From Cordilura impudica (taxonomy: Eukaryota > Arthropoda > Insecta > Diptera > Scathophagidae), in the NCBI GenBank assembly GCA_963682025.1, contig OY821518.1:230498348-230562347 (forward strand): 64,000 nt of DNA. The letters are read 5' to 3'. The notes beneath the pieces were generated by a model, which ran no database searches, was not told the DNA's origin, and saw only the letters and a list, made by a program, of their open reading frames with translations. How positions within the stretch are numbered: position 1 is the first letter of the stretch; each line of letters starts with the position of its first letter. Shown in pieces: positions 34,464 to 45,141 of the stretch. The position numbers and the translations under genes were made by a program.

Positions 34464-34802
34464 GCTTTTCGTTGGTTGTTGTTAATGCGAAACACTTTCC
34501 TGTGGCTATTTTGTTTGATCAATGTCAATGCGTTCACTTCAATATCTTTAGTGCTCTCTCAACTATGTTTATAACTCAACTGACTATTGTCTCTGAATCT
34601 GTAGTGCGCCATAGTCTTAACGGAAATGGTATTTGCTGTTAAGTGAACTACACTCGAATATATGAGTATTAGGTTGGCACTTATTTTTGGTACTTTTGTT
34701 TATTGAGGAAGGCTCAGCAGAGGGGGTGGAAAATTCGAATAACGAAATGATACTAACAACTTATATTTATATAGAGTACTTTTTCAAATTATCTTTTATA
34801 AT

Positions 34803-35586
34803 TATACCCTATACCACTATGTGGTTTGGGTATAATGACTTTGTGCTGCTGTTTGTAACAACCAAAAATATTTGACCTACACCCATCTTTAATTATACCG
34901 ATCGAATCAGAATCACTATCTGATTCGATTTAACGATGTCCGTCCGTCCGTCTGTGAGTCCATGTAAAGTTTGTAATCAAACTGCAGGTCGCAAATATGA
35001 ATATATTTTGATGAAATTTGGTATTTGATCTTTTATCGGCCATGGGATGAAATTGGTGAGAATCGGTCCATGTTCAGACCTAGCCCCCATACAAATGACC
35101 CCTATGAAATCAACATATATTACCATAAGATCCAAATTATCATACAAATCTTAGTCAAATTGGGTCTGTATGTATATATTACATCCATTAATCAGTAGTC
35201 CAAAAATTATCCCTATTGGACAACTCTTAGTCATAGGCCCCATATAGAGCTGCTTCCCGATCTTCACTTAAATCTATCAAAAAAGAAAAATATTGCACTG
35301 ATTCTTCGCAAATTTTGTTTGTATATATTTTTGCAAAATACAAGAGACTTTACCAAATATGGTCAGGATCAGTCCATTTTTGGGCCTAGTCCCCATATAC
35401 ATATAGCATCCGATATGAATTTTTTTCATATCTGCAGCCGAAAAAATTAATAAAAATCCCACTCAAATTTGGTTTATGCTTATTTTCTAAATCCAGTTAG
35501 TTGGGCCTGAGAGATAGGGTCTCTAAACGCATGGTATAGGGTATCGTATAGTCGGTCTAGACCGACTATAACTTTCTTACTTGTTT
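34803..35586 (+). mobile_element. INE-1-like element, 0.8-kb family, complete copy
   Basis: The 5' end TATACCCTATACCACTATGT folds back on GGGTATA. GATGTCCGTCCGTCCGTCTG follows at ~34935. The 3' end has GGTATAGGGTATCGTATAG, a perfect 8-bp hairpin AGTCGGTC-TA-GACCGACT and TATAACTTTCTTACTTGTTTT. The architecture is the same as Drosophila INE-1. There is no coding. It lies about 370 bp upstream of the secreted-protein gene's presumed start of transcription. Confidence 0.8.
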
Positions 35587-35997
35587 TAAATTACAAAAGA
35601 AGATAGAATAAGTTAGGAAATTTTAATACTGCATACCAGTGGTGTCAACCTTTTCCAAGCAAAAAACACAAAACAGTACCCCAAAAAGCGCTAAATTGGA
35701 ATGAAACAAAAAGCGCTGAATATATGTTTGTGAAAAGAACAAATATGTATTCCTTTTATTAGCATTCTATCTTACAACATTAAGCAAATTTGATAATAAT
35801 TAAAACATAATATAATTATTAATCTTCTGTAAGACTAATAATATTATTATTTTTATGAGATCACAATTCAAAATATTTGTCTAAATTAATGTTTACAAAA
35901 TAATAAATTTTCATATTATTATTTACAATTATTTTCTGAAAATTGTGCTACAATAAGATGTTCAAATAACAGTTTCTAATCAATATATTTAAATTTT

Positions 35998-36250
35998 TGA
36001 TGTGTAAACATCTATACGCGCAGGGGGGTAAATTTCTATTTCACAATACAATCACAAAAACAGCGTACATGTGAGAGTCACATCCTACGCATAAGATGTG
36101 ACCATTATGACAAATCGGTATGACTTATGATTGTTTGGTGAAAAAATTATTATATGAAATAGCCTTTTTGTCGCTGTTTTCTGCATTTTATTTATTACCA
36201 GATGTTTACACATCTCCCCTGTGATCGGACTCACATAATTTTTTTTTTTA
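35998..36250 (+). mobile_element. Helentron-like element, copy C (short form)
   Basis: It is complete, from TGATGTGTAAACATCTATACG to the hairpin and AATTTTTTTTTT tail (hairpin loop TCGGAC intact, TCACATAATT). The internal pair GTGAGAGTCACATCCTACGC / GATGTGACCATTATGAC is shared with copy H. The spacer TATTTATTACC before the subterminal repeat is shared with D, E and H. Confidence 0.8.
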
Positions 36251-36339
36251 TTGTATATATTGCACTTTGGCTACTCTTTACCTTCACCTTTTCGAGCATT
36301 GCTGGCCGTATGTCATGATTAGCAAAACGGTACTTCTTG

Positions 36340-36548
36340 CTGATTTATCACCATAACCCAGTGACTTCACGTTTGTCCACAGGCGAATTGACAGGTTCAT
36401 TTTCCGAAATCAACCTATCGCCAAATTTTGATTTCAATAAGTCGATGGTTGCGGTCGCCATAGGGCATGTAGCGCCATCCTGTTGACGAACCATCTCTCC
36501 CGGATCAATGTCATCCATATTTTGAAAAAAAAGGAAATCATTAATCAT
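36340..36548 (-). pseudogene. Mariner-like transposase relic, catalytic part
   Basis: The minus strand reads MINDFLFFQNMDDIDPGEMV, QQDGATCPMATATIDLLKS and KFGDRLISENEPVNSP. The QQDGA block holds the second catalytic Asp of this Tc1/mariner branch. The final Asp/Glu region (WP..S.DL.P.D) is lost. A better-extended relic of the same block lies at 62090-62150. Confidence 0.7.
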
Positions 36549-36767
36549 GGTTTTTTCACGTTATTCTATTTATTGAATCTTCACTTATTTGTAATTACGG
36601 TAATTTAAGTACACTTTATATATACAGTGGTTTTCCGGTTTAACGTACGATATAATGTCAGGCCTGTTCGTTAAATCGAAAATTTCGTTAAAATAAGTAC
36701 TGTTTATTAAAATTTTTTTTATTATTAAAGAACAATGTATTTGCAACTTTCTTTGTTTATTAGAACT

Positions 36768-37135
36768 AGCAGATTCCAGCCCTCGAAATTCGAGTGCAAA
36801 TTGTAGGAAATTTTATTATTTTTATTAAATAAAGACCCTAAAGTTATGCTAATCAATTATAGCCAATTCACAAATCAACATAAAAAACAAACTCATTTTT
36901 ATTATAAACACATTAACAAATTTAATAATCACACACATAGCATTGTATAATTTTATGTATGTGTTTGTAGCAACTTTAAATGCAATTTACTCAAAATAAA
37001 GGAAAAAATTTAAAAATCTGTAAATCTGCAAAACGACTAAAAAGAAATACCTTTAAAATAATATACGTTTGGTCAATATCGGGATAAAACGGTATAACAA
37101 AATACCGGTCACAAGAAATCGCATAGTCTATTAAT
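36768..37135 (+). repeat. ACTAG-type interspersed repeat, copy 1
   Basis: It begins ACTAGCAGATTCCAGCCCTC, then GAAATTCGAGTGCAAATTG, and ends GGTCACAAGAAATCGC...TATTAATATTATA. The same beginning, middle (GCTAATCAATTATAGCCAAT, CACATTAACAAATTTAATAA) and end recur at 39015-39815 and 43680-44030 (both inverted) and 47955-48395. It is non-coding and its class is unknown. Confidence 0.7.
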
Positions 37136-37179
37136 ATTATACATTTATTTAATTACGTATCTTATTTATTCTAAGAACA

Positions 37180-37322
37180 AAAAAAATCATGTGAATGCGA
37201 TCACAGGGGAGATGTGTAAACATCTGGTAATAAATAAAATGCAGAAAACAGCGGCAAAAAGGTTATTTCATATAATATTTTTTTCACCAAACAATCATAA
37301 GTCATACCGATTTGTCTTAATG
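37180..37322 (-). mobile_element. Helentron-like element, copy D (truncated)
   Basis: It starts AAAAAAATCATGTGAATGCG (3' end of the family, inverted) with the hairpin damaged to ATGTGAATGCGATCACA. It continues through GAGATGTGTAAACATCTGG to CGATTTGTCTTAATG, where it stops. The 5' half of the family is absent. Confidence 0.75.
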
Positions 37323-37329
37323 TTGAGGA

Positions 37330-37720
37330 CAAAAGTGCCCTTCAAAAAATTTTATTATTGCCGTGTGGTTAAGTTTACTTTCTGCTTCTAAAGGAATATA
37401 ATTTTTATAGTCTTCATCACTTCCATCACCTTCATCATATTCTCCATCATTTTCTTCTCAATTGATCGCATTAGCGATTCGTTTATATCGTTTACAGTTT
37501 GTGCATTCTCAAACTGTTAACAGTTGAGCCAAGTTAAATAAAACGCTACAAAAATTTCTTACATTTCGGAAAATTTCGTAGATTGATTGTAATCTATTTC
37601 CAGTTGAAACTAAATTTTCCTCATCTTCATCAAAATATGGTTGGCTTGGGATAAAATTTTATTCCAACATATTGCAAGGGAGGTTTCTGTAACAGCTCGC
37701 AATGCTAAAGCTATCAAAAT
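37330..37720 (-). pseudogene. Tigger transposase C-terminal part, degenerate
   Basis: The minus strand gives AVTETSLAICWNKILSQ near 37700-37650, an acidic stretch EENDGEYDEGDGSDEDYKN near 37440-37395 and IPLEAES. Jerky/Tigger transposases commonly end in such an acidic tail after a WNK(I/V)L block. Frames change more than once. It lies between the two Helentron-like copies. Confidence 0.55.
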
Positions 37721-37721
37721 T

Positions 37722-37945
37722 AAAAAAAAAATCATGTGAGTCCGATCACAGGGGAGATGTGTAAACATCTGGTAATAAATAAAATGCACAAAACAGCGAC
37801 AAAAAGGTTATTTCATATAATAATTTTTTCCCCAAACAATCATAAGTCATACCGATTTGTCTTAATGGTCACATCTTACGCTGTTTTTGTGATTGTATTG
37901 TGAAATAGAAATTTACCTCCCTGCGCGTATAGATGTTTACACATA
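37722..37945 (-). mobile_element. Helentron-like element, copy E (short form)
   Basis: Complete and inverted: AAAAAAAAATCATGTGAGTCC with the intact 3' hairpin at the left, and CTGCGCGTATAGATGTTTAC, ACATAAAAAA at the right. It lacks the GTGAGAGTCACATCCTACGC segment of copy C, so it is a slightly shorter variant. It interrupts the Tigger transposase. Confidence 0.8.
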
Positions 37946-38665
37946 AAAAAACATGATTATGTCCTTCTGTCCTGAGAATATAAGGCATATTGGTCCATGG
38001 GCTGTATTAATGGTGTAACATTTGGTGGCAGTATGAAGATAAGCACTCGTTTCTTTGACCAACTCTTCTGCTGGCGGATGGCAAGGCGTGTTGTCCAAAA
38101 TCAGAACAGAATTTTGGTGTAAATTGTTGCTTATTAAAAATGATTTTACCTGCAAAATTTATAAAAAACTAATTTTAATAAGAAATTAGGGTTTTTAATT
38201 GTAACTTACATCAGAAGCAAACGTGTCGAGACACCAATTTGTAAACATGTATGCAGGAATTAGTATATTCTATATGCAACACTTTATTTCGAGAATATCG
38301 ACGCTTTTTCGTTTTCCCTATCATAAAACGTTAAGTTTTTTTTGATCCGCTAGCATTTGTAATTTTTTTACCTGGTGCAGTCGTTTATCTTTAAAATAGG
38401 ACCAGTTATTGGGACTTTTGTCTTTTTCTCCATCTGAAATCATTTAAACGATCTTTTTCATAGCTGGTCTAGTTTTCGACCCAAAACTATTTTTCCGTAT
38501 TTTTTAAAAGTTTTTATTTTGATTTTATAATTGTGCATATAAAGGATTTAGGTATTCCATATTTATTGGATAAAGCCCGTAAATATTGACCCTTGTCATA
38601 ATCTTTTATGATTTGTAGTTTTTCTCTAAATGAAAGTCTTTTTCTAGTTAACTTGACTCATCAAC
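37946..38665 (-). pseudogene. pogo/Tigger transposase (CENP-B HTH and DDE parts), broken
   Basis: On the minus strand the N-terminus near 38650 reads RKRLSFREKLQIIKDYDKGQ, ALSNKYGIPKSFICTIIKSK, a CENP-B/pogo-type DNA-binding domain. The DDE core survives at 38155-37953 as VKSFLISNNLHQNSV followed by LILDNTPCHPPAEELVKE, where LDN contains the second catalytic Asp. Stops lie between the domains. An element-internal binding domain of this kind recognises the TIRs, and the DDE domain performs cut-and-paste. It is inactive here. Confidence 0.8.
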
Positions 38666-39014
38666 TTACATAGAACAAAAAAAAAACATTTTGATGAAAA
38701 CAAAAATTTGTTTGCATTTACTAACTTTTTTATAAAGTACGGAATTTTAAAAATTAATATAGAACTGGTAGAACAGATTTTTTCTCACCCTCTTGTTTTG
38801 CAAATATAGGAATAATATTCTTGTGAGTGAATTGAGCGAATAAACTCTTCTTAAATTTCTCTTATTTTTTTCTTATTTTAAGCTAATTTTTCTGTGTTAT
38901 TCGTTATATCGAGTACTAAATCATGCTTTCAATCGTATTATAAGGTACTCAATGTATTCGTTAAACCGGAAACCGCTGTATATATATTTATATTTTATAG
39001 CTTATCTATTATAT

Positions 39015-39815
39015 TAATAGGCAAGGCGATTTCTTGTGACCGATGTAAGTTTCACAGTTTTACCCTGATTTTGACAAAAAATTTTATCATTTGAAAGGTA
39101 TTTCTTTCTAGCTGTTACCCAGATTTACAGATTTTCATCGTCTGGGATATTTTTTGGAGTTAAGGTGGATTTATCGTCTCGAACTGGAGTCTGCATACTT
39201 TTTTTTTTTTATATGAAGTTCACTCATTAGAAAAGGAGAGGAAAGTAACGAGCAATTTTTACTCGTTGGACTGCAGACTTATTAGATTTTGAAACGCAGT
39301 CTGCAGTCTGAAGACTAAATATTGCCATCTCTTGATTTTTTATTATTTTCGTAAATATTTTTAAGAAATGTTTATTTTTTATGTGTTGCTTTGGCATCTC
39401 TGCGATCAAATTTTGCCAATAGATAAAACTTTTTCACTTCTAATTTAGACAGCTGAACAGCTGTTTAAAAATTTTTTTGCTGTAACTCAGCCGACAGACA
39501 ATGAATCGAGCTGCGGGTTGCTCGTTATAATTCAACAAACGAGTCTTCAGTCTACAGACTGCGGTTCGCGACGAAGAATTCACATTTATAATCGTTAAAA
39601 GATGCTACAAACACATACAAAAAATTATACAATGCTATGTGTCTGTTTATTAAATTTGTTAACGTGTTTGTGTTAATGTGTTGAGTTTGTTTTCTTCATT
39701 CAAAACGAGTTGAATTGTGAAGCATACCTTTAGGGTCTTATTAAATGAAAAAATAAAATTTCCTAGAACTTGCACTCGAATTTCGAGTGCTGGAATCTGC
39801 TAGTAATGGTCATTA
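39015..39815 (-). repeat. ACTAG-type repeat, copy 2 (split by a MITE)
   Basis: It starts ATTAATAGGCAAGGCGATTTC and ends ACTCGAATTTCGAGTGCTGG, AATCTGCTAGTA, the inverse of copy 1. Its two halves (39015-39160 and 39590-39815) are separated by the MITE at 39162-39585. Confidence 0.65.
39162..39585. mobile_element. MITE with ~29-bp imperfect terminal inverted repeats
   Basis: The left end GTGGATTTATCGTCTCGAAC plus TGGAGTCTG is mirrored by CAGACTGCGGTTCGCGACGA plus AGAATTCAC at the right (about 22 of 29 positions agree). The inside carries AGTCTGCAGTCTGAAGACT-type palindromes and no coding. The superfamily is unknown. I could not confirm a target duplication. Confidence 0.55.
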
Positions 39816-40075
39816 TTTGTTCTGGTAGTAATGATATCTGCTTACAAAATTCACCACCCGTTTGATATATTTGTGAATGTCAGTACACAGAGGATGTAGT
39901 TCATTTGTAACCTGGGTTTTTTATTATTATACCTTTGCTAGCAAAGGTAATAATGCTAGCAATGCAGTAATGCAAGTAATAAAAAAACACACAAAGGTAA
40001 TTCATTTGTATGGTGGGTTTTTTAGTATATTATTTTACCTAGTAATGCACTAATGCCATTTTCTTAACTCTTTAT
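39816..40075. other. Intergenic spacer
   Basis: Imperfect duplication of TACCTTTGCTAGCAAAGGTAAT and TGCACTAATGC-type strings around 39930-40060. Nothing else is recognised. Confidence 0.4.
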
Positions 40076-43000
40076 TATACCCTCCACTCCAATGTGCAGA
40101 GGGTATACATAAGTTTGTCATTCCGTTTGTAATAATTAGAAAAAATATTTTGGACCCCATAAAATATATATATTTGTGATCCTTATAACAACCGGAGTTG
40201 ATATAGCGATGTCCGTCTGTCCGTCTGTGGAAATCACGATGGCGGCATCAATCGGACAGCTAGGGTGGTCGCTGACATAAAAAATGATTCACTAATATCC
40301 TGAAAAGTTTGCTGTTTAAAATCGTCCAAATCGGTCGATTAGGGCCCGAGATTTGAATGAAGAACTAAAAAAAGTCTGGAAAAAATATTATTTTCTATGT
40401 TGTTATTGTCACGATCACGCCCTCAATAGGATAGCTAAGGTGATCATTTTTAGTGAGAATGATTCTCCAAATTCATGGGACGATTTCTGTTTCAAAAGTC
40501 ATTAAAATCGGTGGAACAGATCCAGGGAAATCTCTGAAAAATTAAAAAAAAATATGATGTTTCTATAGTGTTCTTCTTGATGTTTCTATAGTGTTCTAAA
40601 TGTTATATTGTTGTCATAGCTGGACTTGTTGTTTTTGTGGTCGTTGTGGTAATAATATAATAAAAACTAACCCTTTGTACATTTTTTTTATCAACTCTGG
40701 TAGAAAAATTTAAAAGTTTCCATTGTTTTGGCATCACTAAAAAAATTTACTAGATCATTTCTGTCATTGCCACGAGCCTGCCTGCAAAGGTCCAGATCGA
40801 TTGGGTCACGGGAAAGGGGTTAAAATCGACCCAAAATTTTTTCGACAAGCAGACACTACGAGTTAATATAAAGGGAGTAAAAATTCACCAGCATCTAAAG
40901 CAAATAATGCTAAAATACGTAGTTGTTATTAAAAAAAAAAACAATGTAAATTTAGCAAAAAAAATTTGTATGTATTAATTTATTTAAAGAGAAAAACACA
41001 AAAATAACGTTTAATGTTGTATTTTTTGTGTGTAATAATTGCATATCCATACATATGTACATACACATATTAAATATTACAAATAATATACATATATTCT
41101 ATATATATATATTCTATATATGTATATCCATAATAACTGCATGTTAGAAATAAATCGGTATATTATTTTATTTACATAAAATTCTGCAATAATTTTGTTG
41201 TGGGGAAAATACATTTCTTTTGCATTAACAGAGTGTCACTTCATTTCGCTCAGCGTGACTATGCCACAGTAGATGGCGCCACAATTTTTGTTCTAATTAT
41301 CTTTGCAATAGTTATTTCTATTTTAATATGAATGTCAATATTTTCAAATAGATATTATACATAACAATGTTAAGAGTATACACGGGCTGGTCTTTTATTT
41401 CATACGTATTTTTATTATTCTTTTACAAATATGAACATAAGTTTGGCATATTAACTTTTTGTTGTCTTTACAAAATAGAGTTACCGAGTTCATCAATGAG
41501 TTTTTTGCTTTCAAAACAGTTCTACATAGTTATATAGAACTATTATTCTGCTTTACCTACAAAATATCTGATTGAGATTACATCTGATTTTTAAAAATTG
41601 TTTATAATTACTAAAGCCTTATTATTCACATAAATACAAAATTGCACTTTTTAAAGTTTCCATTCAAATTTAAGAAAATATCAATTCTAAAAATTGGAAT
41701 TAAAACTTCCAATTATAAATTAGAAAATATTAACTGAATTTCAGAAAATCATATCAAAACGTCGGAAATAATAATTTTAAATTTAGAAGACATCAATTGC
41801 ATCTTTAATATACATATAAATTTTATTCGTTAAACACAAATTGAAATTCCAAAACAAACACCAAATATGTTTACATTTAAAAAATGTTTACATTAAAAAA
41901 AAAAATATTGGCATTCAGGAGAAATTAATAGCTTTTCAGTAACTTCTTTTAACGATTGTCGAATCGTTAAAAAGAAAAGCAAAATTTTCAGTAAAATTTT
42001 TAAACGATATTCGCTATTGTTAAAGTCAGCTGTTGTTGTTATCTAAACGACAACCATTTTTGTGTTGTTTATTCAATCGATAAAAACTTAAATTTTTAGG
42101 TTGAAATGTCGTCATACATAAATAAAAATCATAAAATAGTGAAAACATTTTGCTTTTATTAAAAAACTTTTTTATATAAATAAAAAAAATTAAATAGCAT
42201 ATTCAATTCATTATTTAATTTTCAAATAAATAAACAGATATATTAGTAAAAAAAAATAGAGATATTAAACATAAACATAAAATAATCCTGTCAAACACGA
42301 AGTAATTTGTTTTTTTCTATTCTTCTTTGTGTTTTTCGCTTATTTTAACAGAGATGCCACTCGTTTACAATTTAAATAAATGGAAAAATAGATTTGTCGA
42401 CTGTCGTTAAGATGTGTGTACTTAGTGAATCACTTAATCCTCAGTGCAAACAACAATAGCTGTCGATATATTTTGCTATTGTCGGATCGTTGAAATTCTG
42501 TCGGATCGTTGAATTCGCACTACATAAAACATTAATTTAAATTCAATGAATTTTAGAAAACCTCAAATGATACTTAAGAATTGCGAACATAAAAATGTTA
42601 CATAAATAAACGCAATTTGATGAGAATGTTATTTATACATATATTATTTTTCAAAAAATTTTTTTGGATGAATATTTGAAGTTTTTCAGAAAATAAAGAT
42701 AACAAATTATTTTATTTAAAATGTTTGGGACATTTGGTTTTTTGCGTTTGGTATCCCTAATTTAAATATTTATTATTATAAATTTAATCTCTATGTTTTC
42801 CAAATATGGCAATATTTTAATAAAAAAGTTGAGGGAGTTTTTTTGGTTATTATTTTGATACTCCATCCGACCTATATGGCCGCAATGAAGAAATTTTTGG
42901 CCAGTTAAAAGAAACTATACAGCCATCTTCAATTAGCAGGATTTAATGCATATAGCCACCCTACACAACCATTACCTTTGCAATGTAGGTTAGGGCGAGC

Positions 43001-43163
43001 TATTTAATTAGCAAAAACTAAATTAAACGAGAAGTTATGTCATATAACCGGAAACGCATGCATATTTTTCCAATATTTTGTTTACATTTATTATCAATAC
43101 TTAAACCGAGGGGGAGGGTATCAAAGATTCGGCACAGCCGAATTTAACACTCTTACTTGTTTT
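40076..43163 (+). mobile_element. INE-1-like element, 3-kb family, copy 3
   Basis: Complete copy. The 5' end TATACCCTCCACTCCAATGT folds with GAGGGTATA, and the 3' end has GGAGGGTATCAAAGATTCGG, the GCCGAAT hairpin half and CACTCTTACTTGTTTT. It is collinear with copy 1 throughout and in the same orientation, differing by point changes and small indels. It has no coding capacity. Its left part upstream of the 43.2-kb Transib fragment suggests that it inserted in or next to that element. Confidence 0.8.
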
Positions 43164-43219
43164 ACCTAGAAACATAGTATGATGGCTTATGAAAAGGCTT
43201 ATAAGAAAGTGATATTTAA

Positions 43220-43642
43220 ATACAAACTCAATTGCTATAACATTATTTCAGCAAAAATAATCGCAAATTTGGATTGATTGTATATCAGCCAGAACAAAGG
43301 TCAGGCAATACAAATGGTGGCAATACCGCAAGAAGATTCTTTTCAGACCCAGAAACATCAACTAAAATAACAGGAGTGGATTTAAACCTTATTTTCAGAT
43401 TTAAAATAATCCTAGAAGTACTTGCGTGTAATGAAGAAATTGACGCTATAATATTTGAAGATTATGCTAAAGAAACTGCAAAAATATATAAAACCAAGTA
43501 CCCTTGGAGAAATATGTCTGCAACAGTTCACAAGATCCTTTATCATGGAGAAGATGCCTTTCATTGTTATTTAAGTACGAAAAACATAGTATTAGTAAAA
43601 AATAATAATAAACAAAACCTCTATTGCAGTTTTTATTTTTAA
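43220..43642 (+). pseudogene. Transib transposase fragment (+ strand)
   Basis: Reading SKNNRKFGLIVYQPEQRSGN, NTARRFFSDPETSTKITGV, DLNLIFRFKIILEVLACNEE and MSATVHKILYHGEDA, it corresponds to the block just before the catalytic Glu motif in the other copies (compare NDGRRFFEN...THKILAHDKD). The SEEAQE motif itself is absent. The frame is open for the whole 122 codons. ATTATTTCAG just before it resembles a splice acceptor. Confidence 0.8.
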
Positions 43643-43679
43643 AAGTTTTTTTTACCCACATATGTATAAAATTATATTA

Positions 43680-44030
43680 AAAGGCTAGGTGATTTCTTGT
43701 TACCGATATTTTGTTCTACCGTTTTATCCCGATTGGGACCCATTGTATATTATTTGAAAGTTATTTCTTTTTAGCTGTTCTCCAGATCTACAGATTTTTA
43801 ATTTTTTCCTTTATTTTGAGTAAATTGAATTTAAAATTGCTACTAACACATACATAAAATTATACATATGCTATGTGTGTGTTTATTAAATTTGTTAATG
43901 TATTTGTTAATGAGTTTGTTATTCACAATAATAATAGACCAAAAAAGTGTTGGTTTGTGAATTGACTAAGTTGAGAAATAAAATTGCCTAGAAATTGCAC
44001 TCGAATTTCGAGCGCTGGAATCTGCTAGTA
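43680..44030 (-). repeat. ACTAG-type repeat, copy 3
   Basis: It starts AGGCTAGGTGATTTCTTGTT and ends GCACTCGAATTTCGAGCGCT, GGAATCTGCTAGTA. It is the inverse of copy 1 and nearly full length, placed between the Transib fragment and its putative terminus. Confidence 0.7.
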
Positions 44031-45095
44031 TGTATAAAATGTTTTAATAAATAGGAAAGATTCAAAAATAAAAACCCATATTTTCATATCAAAATTAAAA
44101 AAAAAAAAACAGAATCATTGCGCTAATGCTCAGCAGATTTATTTTGCTAAAATTAACAAAAAAAACAATAAAGTTTTCTGTAGTAATATCAAGATTTTTA
44201 TATAATATTACTTACGTTTTTTTAAGTGTAAATATTCTTTGAGTGTAAACCAATTTGCAAGTTTGACAGCAAAAAATTTTTAATTTTTCAGTAATAATAG
44301 CAAAATTTCCAGTTGATTTTACTGTTTTGTTTTTAGCGTAAATAATTTGTTGTGTGTAAAAAAAATTAAAAAAATCCCATTATTACAAAAAAACGTTTAT
44401 AATTATTAAGATCCAATTATGACATTTTTTAGTAAATAAAAAAACCCATATTTCACGCTAACAGTGGGAAAAAAAATCAAAAGTTAAACTTTGAGCTAGA
44501 ATTCCTTAAAAACTACTCAATCAAAATTAATGAAATTAAATATCTTTACATTAAAAAAAATTTTTTTAAATATTTTGATCGTTTAAAAAGTTACAGAATT
44601 TTGGCCAATGAAAAACGATTTCAGCCACTGTGCAGCGCAAATTACTCTGCACTTCACAGAGTTCAACTGTTTGAGCTGGGGTTTTTTAAATGTTCGTCTT
44701 GGATTTTGCTCATCGATCCTTCTTTTGGGATTTTTGATTTCTGCTTACATTTTTCTGGAACTTGTCTTCAAAAATTGGTTTCTACGAAAAAAAAAGATTT
44801 TTTTCCAAAAATTTTCAGTCTTCGTTGCGATAAATATTAAAAAACTGTCTGCGTGAAATCGAGGGATTTCATGTTGTTCAGAATTTTTGCATACAGATAA
44901 AAGAAATGTTTTTTTTTTGAAATGTCAAAAAATGTGCCAAAAAATTCTGAAAAAATTTGTGAGTGAATGAATGAATGATTCTGAACCCTTTTTATTCAAT
45001 AAATATTCTTCCAAAAGTGCATAATTTTTCCAGAAAAAACATCGCTCTCCACGAAAAGTTTTGGAACATTATGACCGTTTTTGGGAAAAATTAAA
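44031..45095. other. AT-rich DNA between Transib fragment and terminus
   Basis: No conserved coding blocks. Open stretches at 44600-44856 have hydrophobic translations and no recognised motifs. It may be 3' non-coding DNA of the Transib element plus unrelated insertions. Confidence 0.4.
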
Positions 45096-45141
45096 AATGA
45101 TTTTTGCAACGAAAAACCTCAAAGGGCGCCACTATGCGTCG
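45096..45141 (+). mobile_element. Transib right terminus with CGTCG flank
   Basis: GATTTTTGCAACGAAAAACC followed by TCAAAGGGCGCCACTATG (ending 45136) is the reverse complement of the copy 1 left end (CACAGTGGCGCCATTTGAG...GTTGCAAAAATC). The next five bases, CGTCG, equal the five bases outside copy 1's left end. It probably belongs to the 43.2-kb fragment. Confidence 0.7.

Larger units (their letters stand above)
36625..38978 (-). mobile_element. pogo/Tigger-like DNA transposon with nested insertions
   Basis: The left end CAGTGGTTTTCCGGTTTAAC at 36625 and the right end GTTAAACCGGAAACCGCTG (38960-38978) are inverted repeats, each flanked by TA (36623-36624, 38979-38980), the target of the Tc1/mariner/pogo superfamily. 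The gene runs on the minus strand. Nested in it are an ACTAG-type repeat (36768-37130) and Helentron-like copies D and E. Without the insertions the length suits a compact Tigger-type element. Confidence 0.8.

Noticed and set aside
35637..35720. hAT-like terminus (CAGTGGTGTCAACCTTTTCC)
   Set aside because: It resembles a hAT end, but I found neither a partner end nor a transposase, so support is too thin.
44601..44856. Overlapping hydrophobic frames
   Set aside because: Two frames overlap over the same bases with low-complexity hydrophobic translation. This is expected by chance in T-rich DNA.
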